A stretch of 64,000 nt of DNA from Polaromonas sp. JS666 (GCF_900103405.1 NZ_FNHX01000005.1:250845-314844); one strand, 5' to 3'; shown: positions 9,269-19,259, counted from the first letter of the stretch. The notes: generated by a model not told the origin, from the sequence alone. Translations and numbers: made by a program.

Positions 9269-10147
9269 CTAGGCGGGGGTGTAAGCCAGGCGCACGTAAA
9301 TCGGCGCGAAGGCCTCGGCCTGCGTGACTTCCAGCAGGCCTTCCTTGGAGAGCTCCAGCAGCGCGATAAAGGTCACGACCAGCACCGGCATGCCGCGCGC
9401 GGCGTCGAACAGCTCCTCGAACTCCAGGAACTTGCGGCCCTGCAGCTTGCGCAGCACGATGCTCATGTGCTCGCGCACCGAGAGTTCTTCGCGGCTGATG
9501 ACGTGGTGCTGCACCAGGCGGGCGCGCTTGACGATGTCGCGCCAGGCTTCCTGCAGGTCGACCACGTTGACGTCCGGGAAGCGCGGCTGCAGCGACTGCT
9601 CGACATAGACCTGGGCGCGCAGGAAGTCGCGGCCGAATTGCGGCACTTCGTTGAGCTTGTGGGCGGCCAGCTTGATCTGCTCGTACTCGAGCAGGCGGCG
9701 CACCAGCTCGGCGCGCGGGTCTTCGGGCTCCTGGCCCTCGGCCACCTTTTTGGGCGGCAACAGCATGCGCGACTTGATCTCGATCAGCATGGCCGCCATC
9801 AGCAGGTATTCGGCCGCCAGTTCCAGGTTGGTGGCGCGGATTTCGTCGACATAGGTGAGGTACTGGCGCGTGACCGCCGCCATCGGGATGTCGAGGATGT
9901 TGAAGTTCTGCTTGCGGATCAGATAGAGCAGCAAGTCCAGCGGGCCTTCAAAGGCCTCGAGGAAGACCTGCAGCGCATCGGGCGGGATGTACAGGTCGTG
10001 CGGCATCGCGAACAGCGGCTCGCCGTAAAGGCGCGCCAGCGCGACCTGGTCTATCACTTCGGGCATGTCCGTTCCCACCACGGGCTGCGCCTGGCCGGCG
10101 GCCGGCGGCAGTTCCTGGGGTTCTGGCGGGAAATGGGGTTGGGACAT
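9269..10147 (-). CDS. scpA: Segregation and condensation protein A
   Basis: Kleisin subunit of the SMC-ScpAB condensin, which organises the chromosome for segregation. It has 292 residues. The N-terminal signature FEGPLDLLLYLIRKQNFNIL occurs near residue 70, followed by VTRQYLTYVDEI, LAAEYLLMAAMLIEIKSRMLLP and a C-terminal winged-helix region ending in VTFIALLELSKEGLLEVTQ. An extra ~55-residue Pro/Gln-rich N-terminal stretch precedes the core. It sits between the DUF3460 gene and nadB in a leftward run. Confidence 0.94.
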   Translation of the reverse strand: MSQPHFPPEPQELPPAAGQAQPVVGTDMPEVIDQVALARLYGEPLFAMPHDLYIPPDALQVFLEAFEGPLDLLLYLIRKQNFNILDIPMAAVTRQYLTYVDEIRATNLELAAEYLLMAAMLIEIKSRMLLPPKKVAEGQEPEDPRAELVRRLLEYEQIKLAAHKLNEVPQFGRDFLRAQVYVEQSLQPRFPDVNVVDLQEAWRDIVKRARLVQHHVISREELSVREHMSIVLRKLQGRKFLEFEELFDAARGMPVLVVTFIALLELSKEGLLEVTQAEAFAPIYVRLAYTPA

Positions 10148-10186
10148 GAAAACAGCGGATGCGAGCGTAAAGGGCCGTGGGCCCTT

Positions 10187-10414
10187 TTATTTGCCGTTGG
10201 GGTGGCTGCTGGTGCCGTAGACGTAGGGCTGCTGGGGCACGCGGGCTTCGCTGTACTCGGCCTGCTCGCTGCGGTTCAGGTTCTTGTCCCACAACAGGGC
10301 GCGCCCGGCGCGCTGCTCCGCTTCCAGCGTGGGCTTTTTGGCCTTGAGCTGGTCTATGAACTGCGTCGTGTCGGAGGTGTAGTCGGAGCGGCGGAAGATG
10401 TTGAGGAGGGCCAT
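10187..10414 (-). CDS. DUF3460 family protein
   Basis: A 75-residue acidic/basic protein beginning MALLNIFRRSDYTSDTTQFI and ending in a polar tail. The start and the FRRSDYTSDTTQFIDQLK pattern fit DUF3460, a small family of unknown function found beside scpA in betaproteobacteria. ATG at 10414 is preceded by no strong ribosome site. It reads into scpA with a 39-nt gap. Confidence 0.82.
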   Translation of the reverse strand: MALLNIFRRSDYTSDTTQFIDQLKAKKPTLEAEQRAGRALLWDKNLNRSEQAEYSEARVPQQPYVYGTSSHPNGK

Positions 10415-10466
10415 GGGGTCTAAACTGCCTGAAACGTATAGTGGGCTGATTTTACCGGGGTCTGCC

Positions 10467-11048
10467 ATGCCTTCCTTGTTTTCGCCCTTTTCGGCCGCTT
10501 TTCCCTCTAGAAGGATGTTTGCCTGTATGGGACTGCTCTCATTTGTTCTGGGCCTGGCGGGCTGCGACCCGCAGCGCATCGCCGAGCTTGAAGAGGGTGT
10601 GGCCACCGAAGCCGATGTGCGCGCCCGCTTCGGCGAGCCCGAAAAAATCTGGGACGCGGCCGACATGGCCGACACGCCCCTGCCCGGCGCGGCCGCGGCG
10701 CCGGGCGCCCGCACCTTTGAATACAACCGCCAGCCGCAGGGCCAAGCCAACTACATGATCACCATAGGCGCGGACGGCAAGATGAGCGCGCTCAGGCAGG
10801 TGCTGACGCCACAGAATTTCGAAAAAGTGCTGCCCGGCATGCGCATGGAACAGGTGCGCAAGATGCTCGGCAAGCCCATGAAGGTCACGCCTTATGCGCT
10901 CAGGCAGGAAACCCATTACGACTGGCGCTACCTGAACCCGCCTTCGACGGCGCGCATCTTTACGGTGGTGTTTGACGCCGACCTCAAGGTCAAGGGGACG
11001 GCCTCGGTGGATGAAGAGAGCATGAATCCCAGCGGCGGGACACGCTAA
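10467..11048 (+). CDS. BamE-domain (SmpA/OmlA-like) lipoprotein
   Basis: 193 residues from ATG at 10467; ATG at 10515 (MFACMGLLSF) is an alternative start closer to the signal peptide. The signal peptide ends in a lipobox LAGC, so it should be lipid-anchored. After the cysteine, EEGVATEADVRARFGEPEKIW and QVRKMLGKPMKV are two BamE-type repeats, the first carrying an inserted Ala/Pro-rich loop. True BamE is usually about 110-150 residues, so this is a longer paralogue and its place in the BAM complex is inferred. It converges on the SulP gene with 7 nt between the stops. Confidence 0.8.
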   Translation: MPSLFSPFSAAFPSRRMFACMGLLSFVLGLAGCDPQRIAELEEGVATEADVRARFGEPEKIWDAADMADTPLPGAAAAPGARTFEYNRQPQGQANYMITIGADGKMSALRQVLTPQNFEKVLPGMRMEQVRKMLGKPMKVTPYALRQETHYDWRYLNPPSTARIFTVVFDADLKVKGTASVDEESMNPSGGTR

Positions 11049-11055
11049 GGGCCGG

Positions 11056-12729
11056 TTAGGCCGTCTCGATCTTTGCCAGAAAGCCCGAGCGCTCCATCAC
11101 GGCCAGCGGCTGGGCATTGAGCCCTGCGATGACCAGCCGGCCGCCGCGCAGCACGATGGCCTTGTGCAGTTGCTCCAGCACGTCCAGCCCCGAGGTGTCC
11201 AGCGACTGCAGCGACTGCACGTCCAGGCGCACCACCAGGCCTTTGGGTGCGCCTTCCACCACGCTCAGGATAGGATCGAGCTTGGCCACCGCGCCGAAGA
11301 ACAGCGAACCGTAGAGCTGGAAGCTCGCCGAGTCCGCGTCGCGCGAGACCTCGACCACCTGGAACAGGCTGCTCATGCGCCGCACGAAGAGCACGCAGGC
11401 CAGGATCAGCCCGACCTGTAGCGCCACCGTGAGGTCGAACACCACCGTCAGGAAGAAGGTGCCCAGCATGATGAGGCGGTAGTGGCTGCTGGCCTGGGGC
11501 AGGCGGGCGAACTCGCGCCATTCGCCCATGTTCCAGGCCACGTAAAGCAGGATGCCCGAGAGCACGGCCAGCGGCACGTGCACAGCCAGCGGCGCGGCCG
11601 CCAGCACGATGATGACCAGCGTGAGCGCATGCACGAGGCCTGAAACCGGTGAGCTGGCGCCGGACCGCACATTGGTCACGGTGCGGGCAATGGTGCCGGT
11701 GGCCGGCATGCCGCCGAAAAAGGGCACGACGAAGTTGGCCACGCCCTGGGCCATCAGTTCCTGGTTGGGGTCGTGGCGCGGCAGGCCCGAGACCTGGTCG
11801 GCCACACGCGCGCACAGCAGCGACTCCACCGCGCCCAGCATCGCGATGGTGATGGTGGGCGCCACCAGCAGGCGCACCGTCTCCCATGAAAAGTCGGGGA
11901 GGGCAAACGCGGGCAGGGCGCGCGGAATGCCGTGAAAGCGCGTGCCTATGGTTTCCACCGGCAGGGCCAGGAAATAGGCAAAGGCCGTCAGCGTGACCAG
12001 CGCCACGATGGGGCCGGGCATGCGCGAGGCCATGCGCGTGGCGCGCTTGAGCTGCACGCCCTCGACAGCCTGCATGAGCCGGATCAGGCGCATGGTGAAA
12101 AAACCGCCCGCGGCGCGCGCTTGCGTGTCGAACAGCCGGGGCCAGATGAACAGGCCCAGCAGGCAGACCAGGCCCAGGCCCAGCGCATAGGGGTTGAAGC
12201 TGTCCAGGTGGTTGCCCAGGACCTTGATCTGCGAGAAAAAATCGGCCGGCATCTTGGGCACGACCAGGCCCAGTAAGTCCTTGGCCTGCGACAGTGCGAT
12301 CAGCACCGCGATGCCGTTGGTAAAGCCCACCACGATGCTGACCGGCACATAGCGCACCAGCGTGCCCAGCTTGAGCAGGCCCAGCAGGAACAGCAGCACG
12401 CCGGCGCAAGCGGTGGCGATCAGCAGGTTGGCCAGGCCGTAGCGTTCCAGGATGCCGTAGACAATCACAATGAAAGCGCCGGCGGGGCCGCCGATTTGCA
12501 CCGCCGAGCCGCCCAGCGCCGAGATCAGCGCGCCGGCGATGATGGCGGTCCAGATGCCGGCCTCGGGCTTGAGGCCGGAGGCGATGGCAAAGGCCATGGC
12601 CAGCGGCAAGGCCACGATGCCGACGGTGATGCCCGCTCCGGCGTCTTTTAAAAACCGTTCCCGCGAGTAGCCGGCGAGTGCTGAAAACAGGCGGGGGCGA
12701 AACGGCGCAAGGTAGGCGGGCAGGTGCAT
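11056..12729 (-). CDS. SulP family inorganic anion transporter
   Basis: 557 residues from ATG at 12729 (MHLPAYLAPFRPRLFSALAGY); in-frame starts up to 12801 would add 24 residues. About 10-14 membrane segments span residues 25-420, including the family motif ALPLAMAFAIASGLKPEAGI and the sequence QIGGPAGAFIVIVYGI. Residues about 440-555 form a cytoplasmic STAS domain with the conserved LDTSGLDVLEQLH. SulP proteins move sulfate, bicarbonate or dicarboxylates; the substrate here cannot be told. There is no carbonic anhydrase or sulfate gene beside it. Confidence 0.9.
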   Translation of the reverse strand: MHLPAYLAPFRPRLFSALAGYSRERFLKDAGAGITVGIVALPLAMAFAIASGLKPEAGIWTAIIAGALISALGGSAVQIGGPAGAFIVIVYGILERYGLANLLIATACAGVLLFLLGLLKLGTLVRYVPVSIVVGFTNGIAVLIALSQAKDLLGLVVPKMPADFFSQIKVLGNHLDSFNPYALGLGLVCLLGLFIWPRLFDTQARAAGGFFTMRLIRLMQAVEGVQLKRATRMASRMPGPIVALVTLTAFAYFLALPVETIGTRFHGIPRALPAFALPDFSWETVRLLVAPTITIAMLGAVESLLCARVADQVSGLPRHDPNQELMAQGVANFVVPFFGGMPATGTIARTVTNVRSGASSPVSGLVHALTLVIIVLAAAPLAVHVPLAVLSGILLYVAWNMGEWREFARLPQASSHYRLIMLGTFFLTVVFDLTVALQVGLILACVLFVRRMSSLFQVVEVSRDADSASFQLYGSLFFGAVAKLDPILSVVEGAPKGLVVRLDVQSLQSLDTSGLDVLEQLHKAIVLRGGRLVIAGLNAQPLAVMERSGFLAKIETA

Positions 12730-12939
12730 GGTTTTTTGATTGTGGCGCCAGGCATGTACCGCCGAGAAGTCCTTGGCGTGACATTTTTCCATTGCCGGCA
12801 ATGTAAAGGCTGGTTACAGTAATACTGAATTAGTAGGTCAAAATACTTACTTTTACAGCCTTTCGCGGACTGGATAAGCTTTGGGGCTTCACGGCGCCTG
12901 GTTCCGGACTGTCCCAGCGTGCTTTTCCTGGAGAAGTGA

Positions 12940-14748
12940 TTGCCCGGTTTTTTCGGTTTTTCGTGGATGCCCGGATGGCGCCTGCCGCGGCGGGCAGCCG
13001 CTTTGGCGGCGCTGCTGCTGGCACACGCCATGGCTGTGGCGCAAGAATCCCCTGCTCCTGCTGCCCCGGCGGTGGCGCTGGCCCCCGCCGAGATTCCCGC
13101 CGCAAGCCCTGCGGCCGTGGTGCCTGCCCCCTTCAAGGCCGGGCGCGGCGTGCCGGGCGAGGGCCAGGTGCTGGTCGACAGCGCGGGTACCCTCACTTTC
13201 GAGCAGGTACGCAGCAAGTTTGATGCCGGCGAGGGGCGTGCCGTCCAGCCCAGCGAGATCATGCCCACCGGGGGCGGCGCGGCGCTGTGGTACCGCCTGG
13301 CCCTGCCGGCGGTCGCCGCGCCCACGCCGCTGATGCTCACTATTCCCCACCCCAATATGGACAGCGTGGACCTGTACCGCCCGGCGCCGGGCGGCGTGTG
13401 GCAACTGGAGCGCTCCGGCGACGCAATGCCTGTCGCGCAGTGGCCGGTGCGGCATCTGACCCCGGCCTTCGAGCTCCTGCTGCAGCCCGGCGAAACCCAG
13501 CCCAGCTACCTGCGGGTGGCGCACAACTACCCCATCAGCGTGCCCTGGGAACTGTCCGACCCGGACAGCTTCCACGAACAGTCCAAGGAGTCGCATTTGC
13601 TGCTCGGCGTGTACATCGGGCTGGTCCTGCTGATCGCCATGATGAGTACGCTGCACGCCGCGTCCTGGCGCGACAGCATCCATCTTTTTTTCGCCGGCTA
13701 CGTGCTGGTGGTGGCCGCGGGCCAGCTGGCGCTGACCGGGCTGGCCGGCGAGTTTCTCTGGCCGGGCAATGCCTGGTGGAACGACAGCGCGCCGGTCGCC
13801 CTGACGCTGGCCACCGCCGCGCTGCTGCACCTGTTTTTGCGCCAGATGGTGGTCGACCGCGACGCGCCCTGGTTGTCGCGCGGCCTGCTGCTGATGACGG
13901 TGCTGGGCGCGGGCATCCTCACGGCTTTCCTGGTGATGGGCAACAAGTCCTCCTTCAACCTGGCCACGCCCTATTACCTGGGCAGCATGGCCGTTTACCT
14001 CAGCGTGGCCGGCTGGTATGTCTGGCGCCGGCCCATGGTCGGCCTGTGGGTGCTGGCCGCCATGATTTGCCTGACGGTGGGTTCGATTTTCCCCATCCTG
14101 CGCACGCAGGCCATGCTGCCGCTGGGCGTCGCCACGCAGTACGGCGCGCAGATAGGCGCGGCCTTCGAGATCCTGCTGCTGCTGGTAGCCCTGTACCTGC
14201 GCAGCCGCGAAAAGCGCGACAACCAGGCCCGTGTCGGCGCCCTCACGCGGGTCGATCCCTTGACCGGGCTGGGCAACCACCGCGTGCTGCTGCAGCGGCT
14301 GGATGCCCTGCTGGTGCGCCAGCGGCGCGACCCCGGCGCGGGCGCGGTGATGCGGGTGCGGCTGGGCAACGCCATCGACATCCGCCAGGACTACGGCATG
14401 GAAGCGGCGCAAAGCGCGGTGGTACAGGCCGGGGCCTGCGTGGCCGGCGTGGCGAGTGACGGCGACACTGTCGCGCGCCACCGCGACGGCGACTTTTTGC
14501 TGATCCTGCAAGGCCACCTCACGCGCGACGAGCTCACGCAGATCGCGCAGCGATTGATTGCCCGGGGCCTGGCCGACAGCCCCAGCCTGCCGCCCGGCAC
14601 CATGATGCAGTTCAGGATTGCCGTGGCCGAGGCGCCTTTCAATGCGCCCGATGCCGAGCAGCTGTTGCACGCCATGGGCAATGTGCTCAGGGAGCTGTCG
14701 GGCCGCTCCGGCACCGGCTTGCGTTTTATCAACGCGGCGGCCGGCTGA
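12940..14748 (+). CDS. 7TM-DISM sensor with degenerate GGDEF domain
   Basis: 602 residues from TTG at 12940, preceded by GGAGAAG; ATG at 12967 would also keep the signal peptide. After the signal peptide and a Pro/Ala linker comes a periplasmic 7TMR-DISM extracellular-like domain (about residues 60-215), then seven hydrophobic helices (about 220-420) beginning HLLLGVYIGLVLLIAMM. The cytoplasmic part starts with the GGDEF-type lead LTRVDPLTGLGNHRVLLQRL. The active-site loop reads RHRDGDFLLIL instead of GGDEF, so cyclase activity is doubtful and it may be a c-di-GMP or GTP-binding receptor. It is divergent from the SulP gene. Confidence 0.8.
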   Translation: MPGFFGFSWMPGWRLPRRAAALAALLLAHAMAVAQESPAPAAPAVALAPAEIPAASPAAVVPAPFKAGRGVPGEGQVLVDSAGTLTFEQVRSKFDAGEGRAVQPSEIMPTGGGAALWYRLALPAVAAPTPLMLTIPHPNMDSVDLYRPAPGGVWQLERSGDAMPVAQWPVRHLTPAFELLLQPGETQPSYLRVAHNYPISVPWELSDPDSFHEQSKESHLLLGVYIGLVLLIAMMSTLHAASWRDSIHLFFAGYVLVVAAGQLALTGLAGEFLWPGNAWWNDSAPVALTLATAALLHLFLRQMVVDRDAPWLSRGLLLMTVLGAGILTAFLVMGNKSSFNLATPYYLGSMAVYLSVAGWYVWRRPMVGLWVLAAMICLTVGSIFPILRTQAMLPLGVATQYGAQIGAAFEILLLLVALYLRSREKRDNQARVGALTRVDPLTGLGNHRVLLQRLDALLVRQRRDPGAGAVMRVRLGNAIDIRQDYGMEAAQSAVVQAGACVAGVASDGDTVARHRDGDFLLILQGHLTRDELTQIAQRLIARGLADSPSLPPGTMMQFRIAVAEAPFNAPDAEQLLHAMGNVLRELSGRSGTGLRFINAAAG

Positions 14749-14769
14749 GGCACTAGACCGGCGCGTGGC

Positions 14770-16848
14770 TCAGTGGATGCGCATGCCCGGCGTAGCGCCC
14801 GGCAGGGGTTCCAGCACATAAATGCCGGGCTGGGCTTTTTCGTCGGCGTGGCTGGCGGCCAGCACCATGCCTTCGCTGATGCCGAACTTCATTTTTCGCG
14901 GCGCCAGGTTGGCTACCAGTACCGTCAGCTTGCCGACCAGGTCCTCGGGTTTGTAGGCCGAGGCGATGCCGCTGAACACGTTGCGCATGCGGCCTTCGCC
15001 GGCGTCCAGCGTCAGGCGCAGCAGCTTGGTCGAGCCTTCGACCGCCTCGCAGCTGACGATCTTGGCAATGCGCAAGTCGACCTTGGCGAAGTCGTCGATG
15101 GTGATGGCAGGGGCGATCGCCTCACCGCCCGGCAGGTCCGCGGGTGCGGCCGGCGCGGCTTCGGCCTGGGCCGGCGGCTCGAACAGCGCCTCGAGCTGCT
15201 TGACATCCACGCGCTGCATCAGGTGCTTGTAGTCGCCTATCACATGGCCCTTGCCCAGCATGGCACCAGCGGCCGAAAAGTTCAGCGCTTCCACTTTCAG
15301 GAAGCCTTCGACCTGCGCGGCCAGGGCGGGCAGCACGGGCTTCAGATAAATCGTCAGCAGGCGGAAGGCCTCTATGCATACCGTGCAGACGTCCTGCAGG
15401 CGCGCGTCCTTGCCGGCCTGCTTGGCGAGTTCCCAGGGCTTGTTCTGGTCCACATAGGCGTTGACACGGTCCGTCAGCAGCATGGTTTCGCGCAGGGCCT
15501 TGGCGAACTCGCGGCTTTCATAAAGCGGCGCGATCACGTCCCTGGCCGCGCGCAGCGCTTCCAGCAGCGCTGCACCGTCGGCCGACACCTCGCCGAGCTG
15601 GCCGGCAAAACGTTTGCTGATAAAGCCCGCGGCGCGGCTGGCGATATTGATGTACTTGCCCACCAGGTCGCTGTTGACGCGCGCCATGAAGTCGTCGGCG
15701 TTGAAATCGATGTCCTCGTTGCGCGCATTGAGCTTGGCGGCCAGGTAATAGCGCAGCCATTCGGGGTTCATGCCCAGGCTCAGGTACTTGAGCGGGTCCA
15801 GGCCTGTGCCGCGGCTCTTGCTCATCTTCTCGCCGTTGTTCACCGTCAGGAAACCGTGCACAAACACGTTGTCGGGCGTCTTGCGGCCGCTGAAGTGCAG
15901 CATGGCCGGCCAGAACAGGGTGTGGAAGGTGACGATGTCCTTGCCGATGAAGTGGTACTGCTCCAGGCCGGGCGTGGCCATGTAGGCGTCGTAGTTATCG
16001 CCGCGTTTTTCAAGCAGGTTTTTGAGCGAGGCCAGGTAGCCGACGGGCGCGTCCAGCCAGACATAAAAATACTTGCCCGGCGCATCGGGGATTTCAATGC
16101 CGAAGTAGGGCGCGTCCCGGCTGATGTCCCAGTCGCCCAGGCCTTCGCTCTTGGTGCCGTCGGCATTCTCGCGCACCGAGAACCATTCCTTGACCTTGTT
16201 GGCCACCTCGGGCTGCAGCTTGCCGTCCTGCGTCCATTTTTCGAGGAACTCCACGCAGCGCGGGTCGGACAGGGTGAAGAAAAAATGCTCGGAGCTTTTA
16301 AGCACCGGCTTGGCACCCGACAGGGCCGAATAGGGGTTGATCAGGTCGGTGGGTGCATACACCGCGCCGCAGACCTCGCAGTTGTCGCCGTACTGGTCTT
16401 TCGAGTGGCAGTTCGGGCATTCACCCTTGATGAAGCGGTCGGGCAGGAACATGCTCTTCTCGGCGTCGAAGAACTGTTCAATCGTCTTGGTCGCGATCAG
16501 CCCGGCCTTTTTGAGGTCCAGGTAGATCTGCTGCGCGAGTTCGTGGTTTTCCGGGCCGTCGGTGGAGTGCCAGTTGTCAAAGCTGATGTGAAAGCCGTCC
16601 AGGTAGGGCTTGCGGCCCGCGGCGATGTCGGCCACGAACTGCTGCGGTGTCTTGCCGGCTTTTTCGGCGGCGATCATGATGGGCGCGCCGTGGGCGTCGT
16701 CCGCGCCCACAAAGTTCACCGCATGGCCCTGCATGCGCTGGAAACGCACCCAGATGTCGGCCTGGATGTATTCCATGATGTGGCCGATATGGAAATTGCC
16801 GTTGGCATAGGGCAGGGCGGTGGTGACAAACAGGCGGCGCTGGGACAT
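14770..16848 (-). CDS. metG: Methionyl-tRNA synthetase
   Basis: 692 residues. Class I motifs are HIGH-like [10 protein letters not shown] near residue 18 and KMSKS in [12 protein letters not shown] zinc knuckle of the four-cysteine type is seen in [20 protein letters not shown]. The C-terminal 110 residues form the EMAP II/OB-fold tRNA-binding and dimerisation domain ([19 protein letters not shown]), joined by an Ala/Pro-rich linker. It starts at ATG 16848 and is divergent from apbC. Confidence 0.97.
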   Translation of the reverse strand: MSQRRLFVTTALPYANGNFHIGHIMEYIQADIWVRFQRMQGHAVNFVGADDAHGAPIMIAAEKAGKTPQQFVADIAAGRKPYLDGFHISFDNWHSTDGPENHELAQQIYLDLKKAGLIATKTIEQFFDAEKSMFLPDRFIKGECPNCHSKDQYGDNCEVCGAVYAPTDLINPYSALSGAKPVLKSSEHFFFTLSDPRCVEFLEKWTQDGKLQPEVANKVKEWFSVRENADGTKSEGLGDWDISRDAPYFGIEIPDAPGKYFYVWLDAPVGYLASLKNLLEKRGDNYDAYMATPGLEQYHFIGKDIVTFHTLFWPAMLHFSGRKTPDNVFVHGFLTVNNGEKMSKSRGTGLDPLKYLSLGMNPEWLRYYLAAKLNARNEDIDFNADDFMARVNSDLVGKYINIASRAAGFISKRFAGQLGEVSADGAALLEALRAARDVIAPLYESREFAKALRETMLLTDRVNAYVDQNKPWELAKQAGKDARLQDVCTVCIEAFRLLTIYLKPVLPALAAQVEGFLKVEALNFSAAGAMLGKGHVIGDYKHLMQRVDVKQLEALFEPPAQAEAAPAAPADLPGGEAIAPAITIDDFAKVDLRIAKIVSCEAVEGSTKLLRLTLDAGEGRMRNVFSGIASAYKPEDLVGKLTVLVANLAPRKMKFGISEGMVLAASHADEKAQPGIYVLEPLPGATPGMRIH

Positions 16849-17025
16849 AGGGATCTTTTTTGGCTTAATGAGGGCTAACCCGCAATTTTAAGTCGCTTGG
16901 CCCCCATGCCGCCCCGCCAAGTCCCCATGACCCCAGTGGGCGCCGCCACGGCGTTAGACTTCAGCCCAACCCCCGCCGCCGCCAGAGCGCCGCCCCACTT
17001 GACAGATTCAACGGAGTATTTCCCC

Positions 17026-18117
17026 ATGTCCCTGGACCAACAGGCCGTCCTGAACGCCGTGCAAGCCGTGCTGGATCCCAACACCGGCAAAGACTTTGTC
17101 AGCACCAAGGCCCTGAAAAACCTGCAGATCAGCGGCAGCGACGTGTCTTTCGACATCGAACTCGGCTACCCGGCCAAAAGCCAGGTCGCCGGCCTGCGCA
17201 AAAGCCTGATCGCCGCCGTCAAGGCCGTGCCCGGCGCCGGCAACGTCTCGGTCAATGTCGCGGTCAAGATCGCCAGCCACGCCGTGCAGCGCGGCGTGCA
17301 GCTGCTGCCCAACGTCAAGAACATCATCGCCGTCGCCTCCGGCAAGGGCGGCGTCGGCAAAAGCACCACGGCCGTCAACCTGGCCCTGGCCCTGGCGGCC
17401 GAGGGCGCCAGCGTGGGCCTGCTCGACGCCGACATCTACGGCCCCAGCCAGCCCATGATGATGGGCATCGAAGGCCGGCCCGAGAGCGTGGACGGCAAGA
17501 ATATGGAGCCCATGGAGAACTACGGCATCCAGGTCATGTCCATAGGCTTTCTGGTGGCCCAGGACGAAGCCATGATCTGGCGCGGCCCCATGGCCACCCA
17601 GGCGCTGGAGCAGCTGCTGCGCCAGACCAACTGGAAAGACCTGGACTACCTGATCGTCGACATGCCGCCCGGCACCGGCGACATCCAGCTCACGCTGTCG
17701 CAGCGCGTGCCCATGACGGGCGCCGTCATCGTCACCACGCCGCAGGACATCGCGCTGCTGGACGCCAAAAAGGGCATCAAGATGTTCGAAAAAGTCGGCG
17801 TGCCCATCCTGGGCATCGTCGAAAACATGGCGGTGCACATCTGCAGCAACTGCGGCCATGCCGAGCACATTTTCGGCGAGGGCGGCGGCAAGAAGATGGC
17901 GGCCGACTACAAGATGGACTACCTGGGCGCGCTGCCGCTGGACATGCAGATACGCCTGCAAGCCGACAACGGCCGGCCCACCGTGGTGGCCGACCCAGAC
18001 GGCGAGGTCGCCGGCATCTACAAGGCCGTGGCGCGCAAGATGGCCGTCACCGTGGCGGCCAAGTCCAAGGACTTTTCCGCCAAGTTCCCGACCATCACCA
18101 TCAGCAAGAACACCTGA
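17026..18117 (+). CDS. apbC: Iron-sulfur cluster carrier protein ApbC (Mrp/NBP35 family ATPase)
   Basis: 363 residues from ATG at 17026 with ACGGAG ten bases upstream; longer in-frame starts lack a ribosome site. Residues 1-90 are a MIP18/DUF59-like domain, followed by the deviant Walker A GKGGVGKST near residue 107, DADIYGPSQP, and VDMPPGTGD as Walker B. The C-terminal CSNCGHAEHIFGEGG gives the CxxC that bridges the Fe-S cluster in the dimer. Its position just before an Fe-S-rich formate dehydrogenase region is suggestive but may be chance. Confidence 0.94.
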   Translation: MSLDQQAVLNAVQAVLDPNTGKDFVSTKALKNLQISGSDVSFDIELGYPAKSQVAGLRKSLIAAVKAVPGAGNVSVNVAVKIASHAVQRGVQLLPNVKNIIAVASGKGGVGKSTTAVNLALALAAEGASVGLLDADIYGPSQPMMMGIEGRPESVDGKNMEPMENYGIQVMSIGFLVAQDEAMIWRGPMATQALEQLLRQTNWKDLDYLIVDMPPGTGDIQLTLSQRVPMTGAVIVTTPQDIALLDAKKGIKMFEKVGVPILGIVENMAVHICSNCGHAEHIFGEGGGKKMAADYKMDYLGALPLDMQIRLQADNGRPTVVADPDGEVAGIYKAVARKMAVTVAAKSKDFSAKFPTITISKNT

Positions 18118-18139
18118 AACAGCCCAGGCGCGGCGCCCC

Positions 18140-19081
18140 ATGAACCTGCTGGCATCCCTGCGTTACCTGGCCGCGCTCGACGAGCACAAACATTTCGGCC
18201 GCGCGGCCCAGGCCTGCCACATCACGCAGCCGGCGCTGTCCAATGCGCTGCGCGCGCTGGAGCGGGAATTCGGCACCGTCATCGTGCGGCGCGGGCGCAA
18301 CTTCGAAGGCTTCACGCCCGAAGGCGAGCGTGTGCTGCTCAGCGCCCAGCGCATGCTGCATGAGCGCGAGCTGCTGCAGCAGGAGCTCGACAGCGGCATA
18401 GGCAAACCGCAGGGCAGCCTCGCCATAGGGGCCGTGCCCACCGCCATGCCGGTGGCCGCGCGCTTTTGCGCGCTGCTGCAGGCGCGCTACCCGGGCATCT
18501 CGCCCACGGTGCGCTCCATGAGCTCCAACGAACTGGAGGCCGGCCTGGAGAGCCTGGCGCTGGACATGGGCCTGGGCTACACCGACCGGCTGCGCGCCAA
18601 CGGACCCAGCCTGCGCCAGATCAAGCAGTACACCGAGCACTATTTTTTCGTGCGCCGCGCCGCCAAGGCCAGCAAGGACGTCATGCAAATCGGCCCCAAG
18701 ATCAGCTGGGCCGAGGCCGCCAAACATCCGCTGTGCCTGCTCACGCGCGACATGCACAACCGCACCATCGTCGACAAGGCCTTCCAGGAAGCCGGCCAGG
18801 CCTGCGAGCCGGTCATCCAGACCAACTCCATCCTCACGCTGGCGCTGTCGGTGGCCGAGGGCAATGTCTGCACCGTGATGCCCGGCGCGCTGGTGGGCGC
18901 GGTGCGCGGCTATCGCGAGCTCGAAGCCCTGCCCCTGGTCAGCCCCGAGGTGCGCACCACCATAGGCTTTATGGCCCAGGGCGGCGACCCCTCTCGCACC
19001 CTGGAAGCGGCGCTGGCCCTTGCGCAAGACGCGGGCTGGCTGCGCCACGCAGCAGCCCATAGCGGTCTCCTGAGCGTCTAG
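18140..19081 (+). CDS. LysR-family transcriptional regulator
   Basis: 313 residues. The N-terminal winged helix-turn-helix is typical: LRYLAALDEHKHFGRAAQACHITQPALSNALRALE. The rest is a periplasmic-binding-like effector domain (residues about 90-300) with IGAVPTAMPVAARF. It starts 22 nt after apbC on the same strand. Downstream, after 267 nt, begin the OFA transporter and formate dehydrogenase genes, so it is the likely regulator of that cluster. A symmetric site at 19234-19259 could be its operator. The ligand (formate, oxalate) is inferred only from context. Confidence 0.9.
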   Translation: MNLLASLRYLAALDEHKHFGRAAQACHITQPALSNALRALEREFGTVIVRRGRNFEGFTPEGERVLLSAQRMLHERELLQQELDSGIGKPQGSLAIGAVPTAMPVAARFCALLQARYPGISPTVRSMSSNELEAGLESLALDMGLGYTDRLRANGPSLRQIKQYTEHYFFVRRAAKASKDVMQIGPKISWAEAAKHPLCLLTRDMHNRTIVDKAFQEAGQACEPVIQTNSILTLALSVAEGNVCTVMPGALVGAVRGYRELEALPLVSPEVRTTIGFMAQGGDPSRTLEAALALAQDAGWLRHAAAHSGLLSV

Positions 19082-19132
19082 CGCGCTTCCCCAATCCTCC
19101 CCCGGCCGCAGCAGGGGGCTCCCTAAACCAGT

Positions 19133-19222
19133 CAGGGCCGCGGAACCGGCTTTGCCGGGCCGCAGGCGCAGCGGCCCCCTCGGGGGGCAGGGAGCTACAC
19201 GAAGTGAGCGACCGTGGGGGCT
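19133..19222. repeat. Comamonadaceae-type intergenic repeat
   Basis: GC-rich stretch with the pattern CGGAACCGGCTTTGCCGGGC, then CAGCGGCCCCCTCGGGGGGC, then ACGAAGTGAGCGACCGTGGG. It contains two short hairpins (CCGGCtttGCCGG and GGCCCCCTCGGGGGGC). I recognise this kind of block as a frequent intergenic repeat in Comamonadaceae genomes; its function is not known to me. It lies between the LysR gene and the OFA transporter and could also act as a terminator for the former. Confidence 0.55.
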
Positions 19223-19233
19223 CTATTTAATTT

Positions 19234-19259
19234 TTGAATCGATGCATGTCTCGATTCAA
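19234..19259. promoter_or_regulatory. Perfect 9-bp inverted repeat upstream of the OFA transporter
   Basis: TTGAATCGA (19234-19242) and TCGATTCAA (19251-19259) form a perfect inverted repeat with an 8-bp spacer, 90 bp before the transporter start. The AT-rich flanks suit a promoter region. Size and symmetry fit a LysR-type or other dimeric regulator site. The partner regulator is inferred to be the LysR protein encoded just upstream. Confidence 0.5.
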
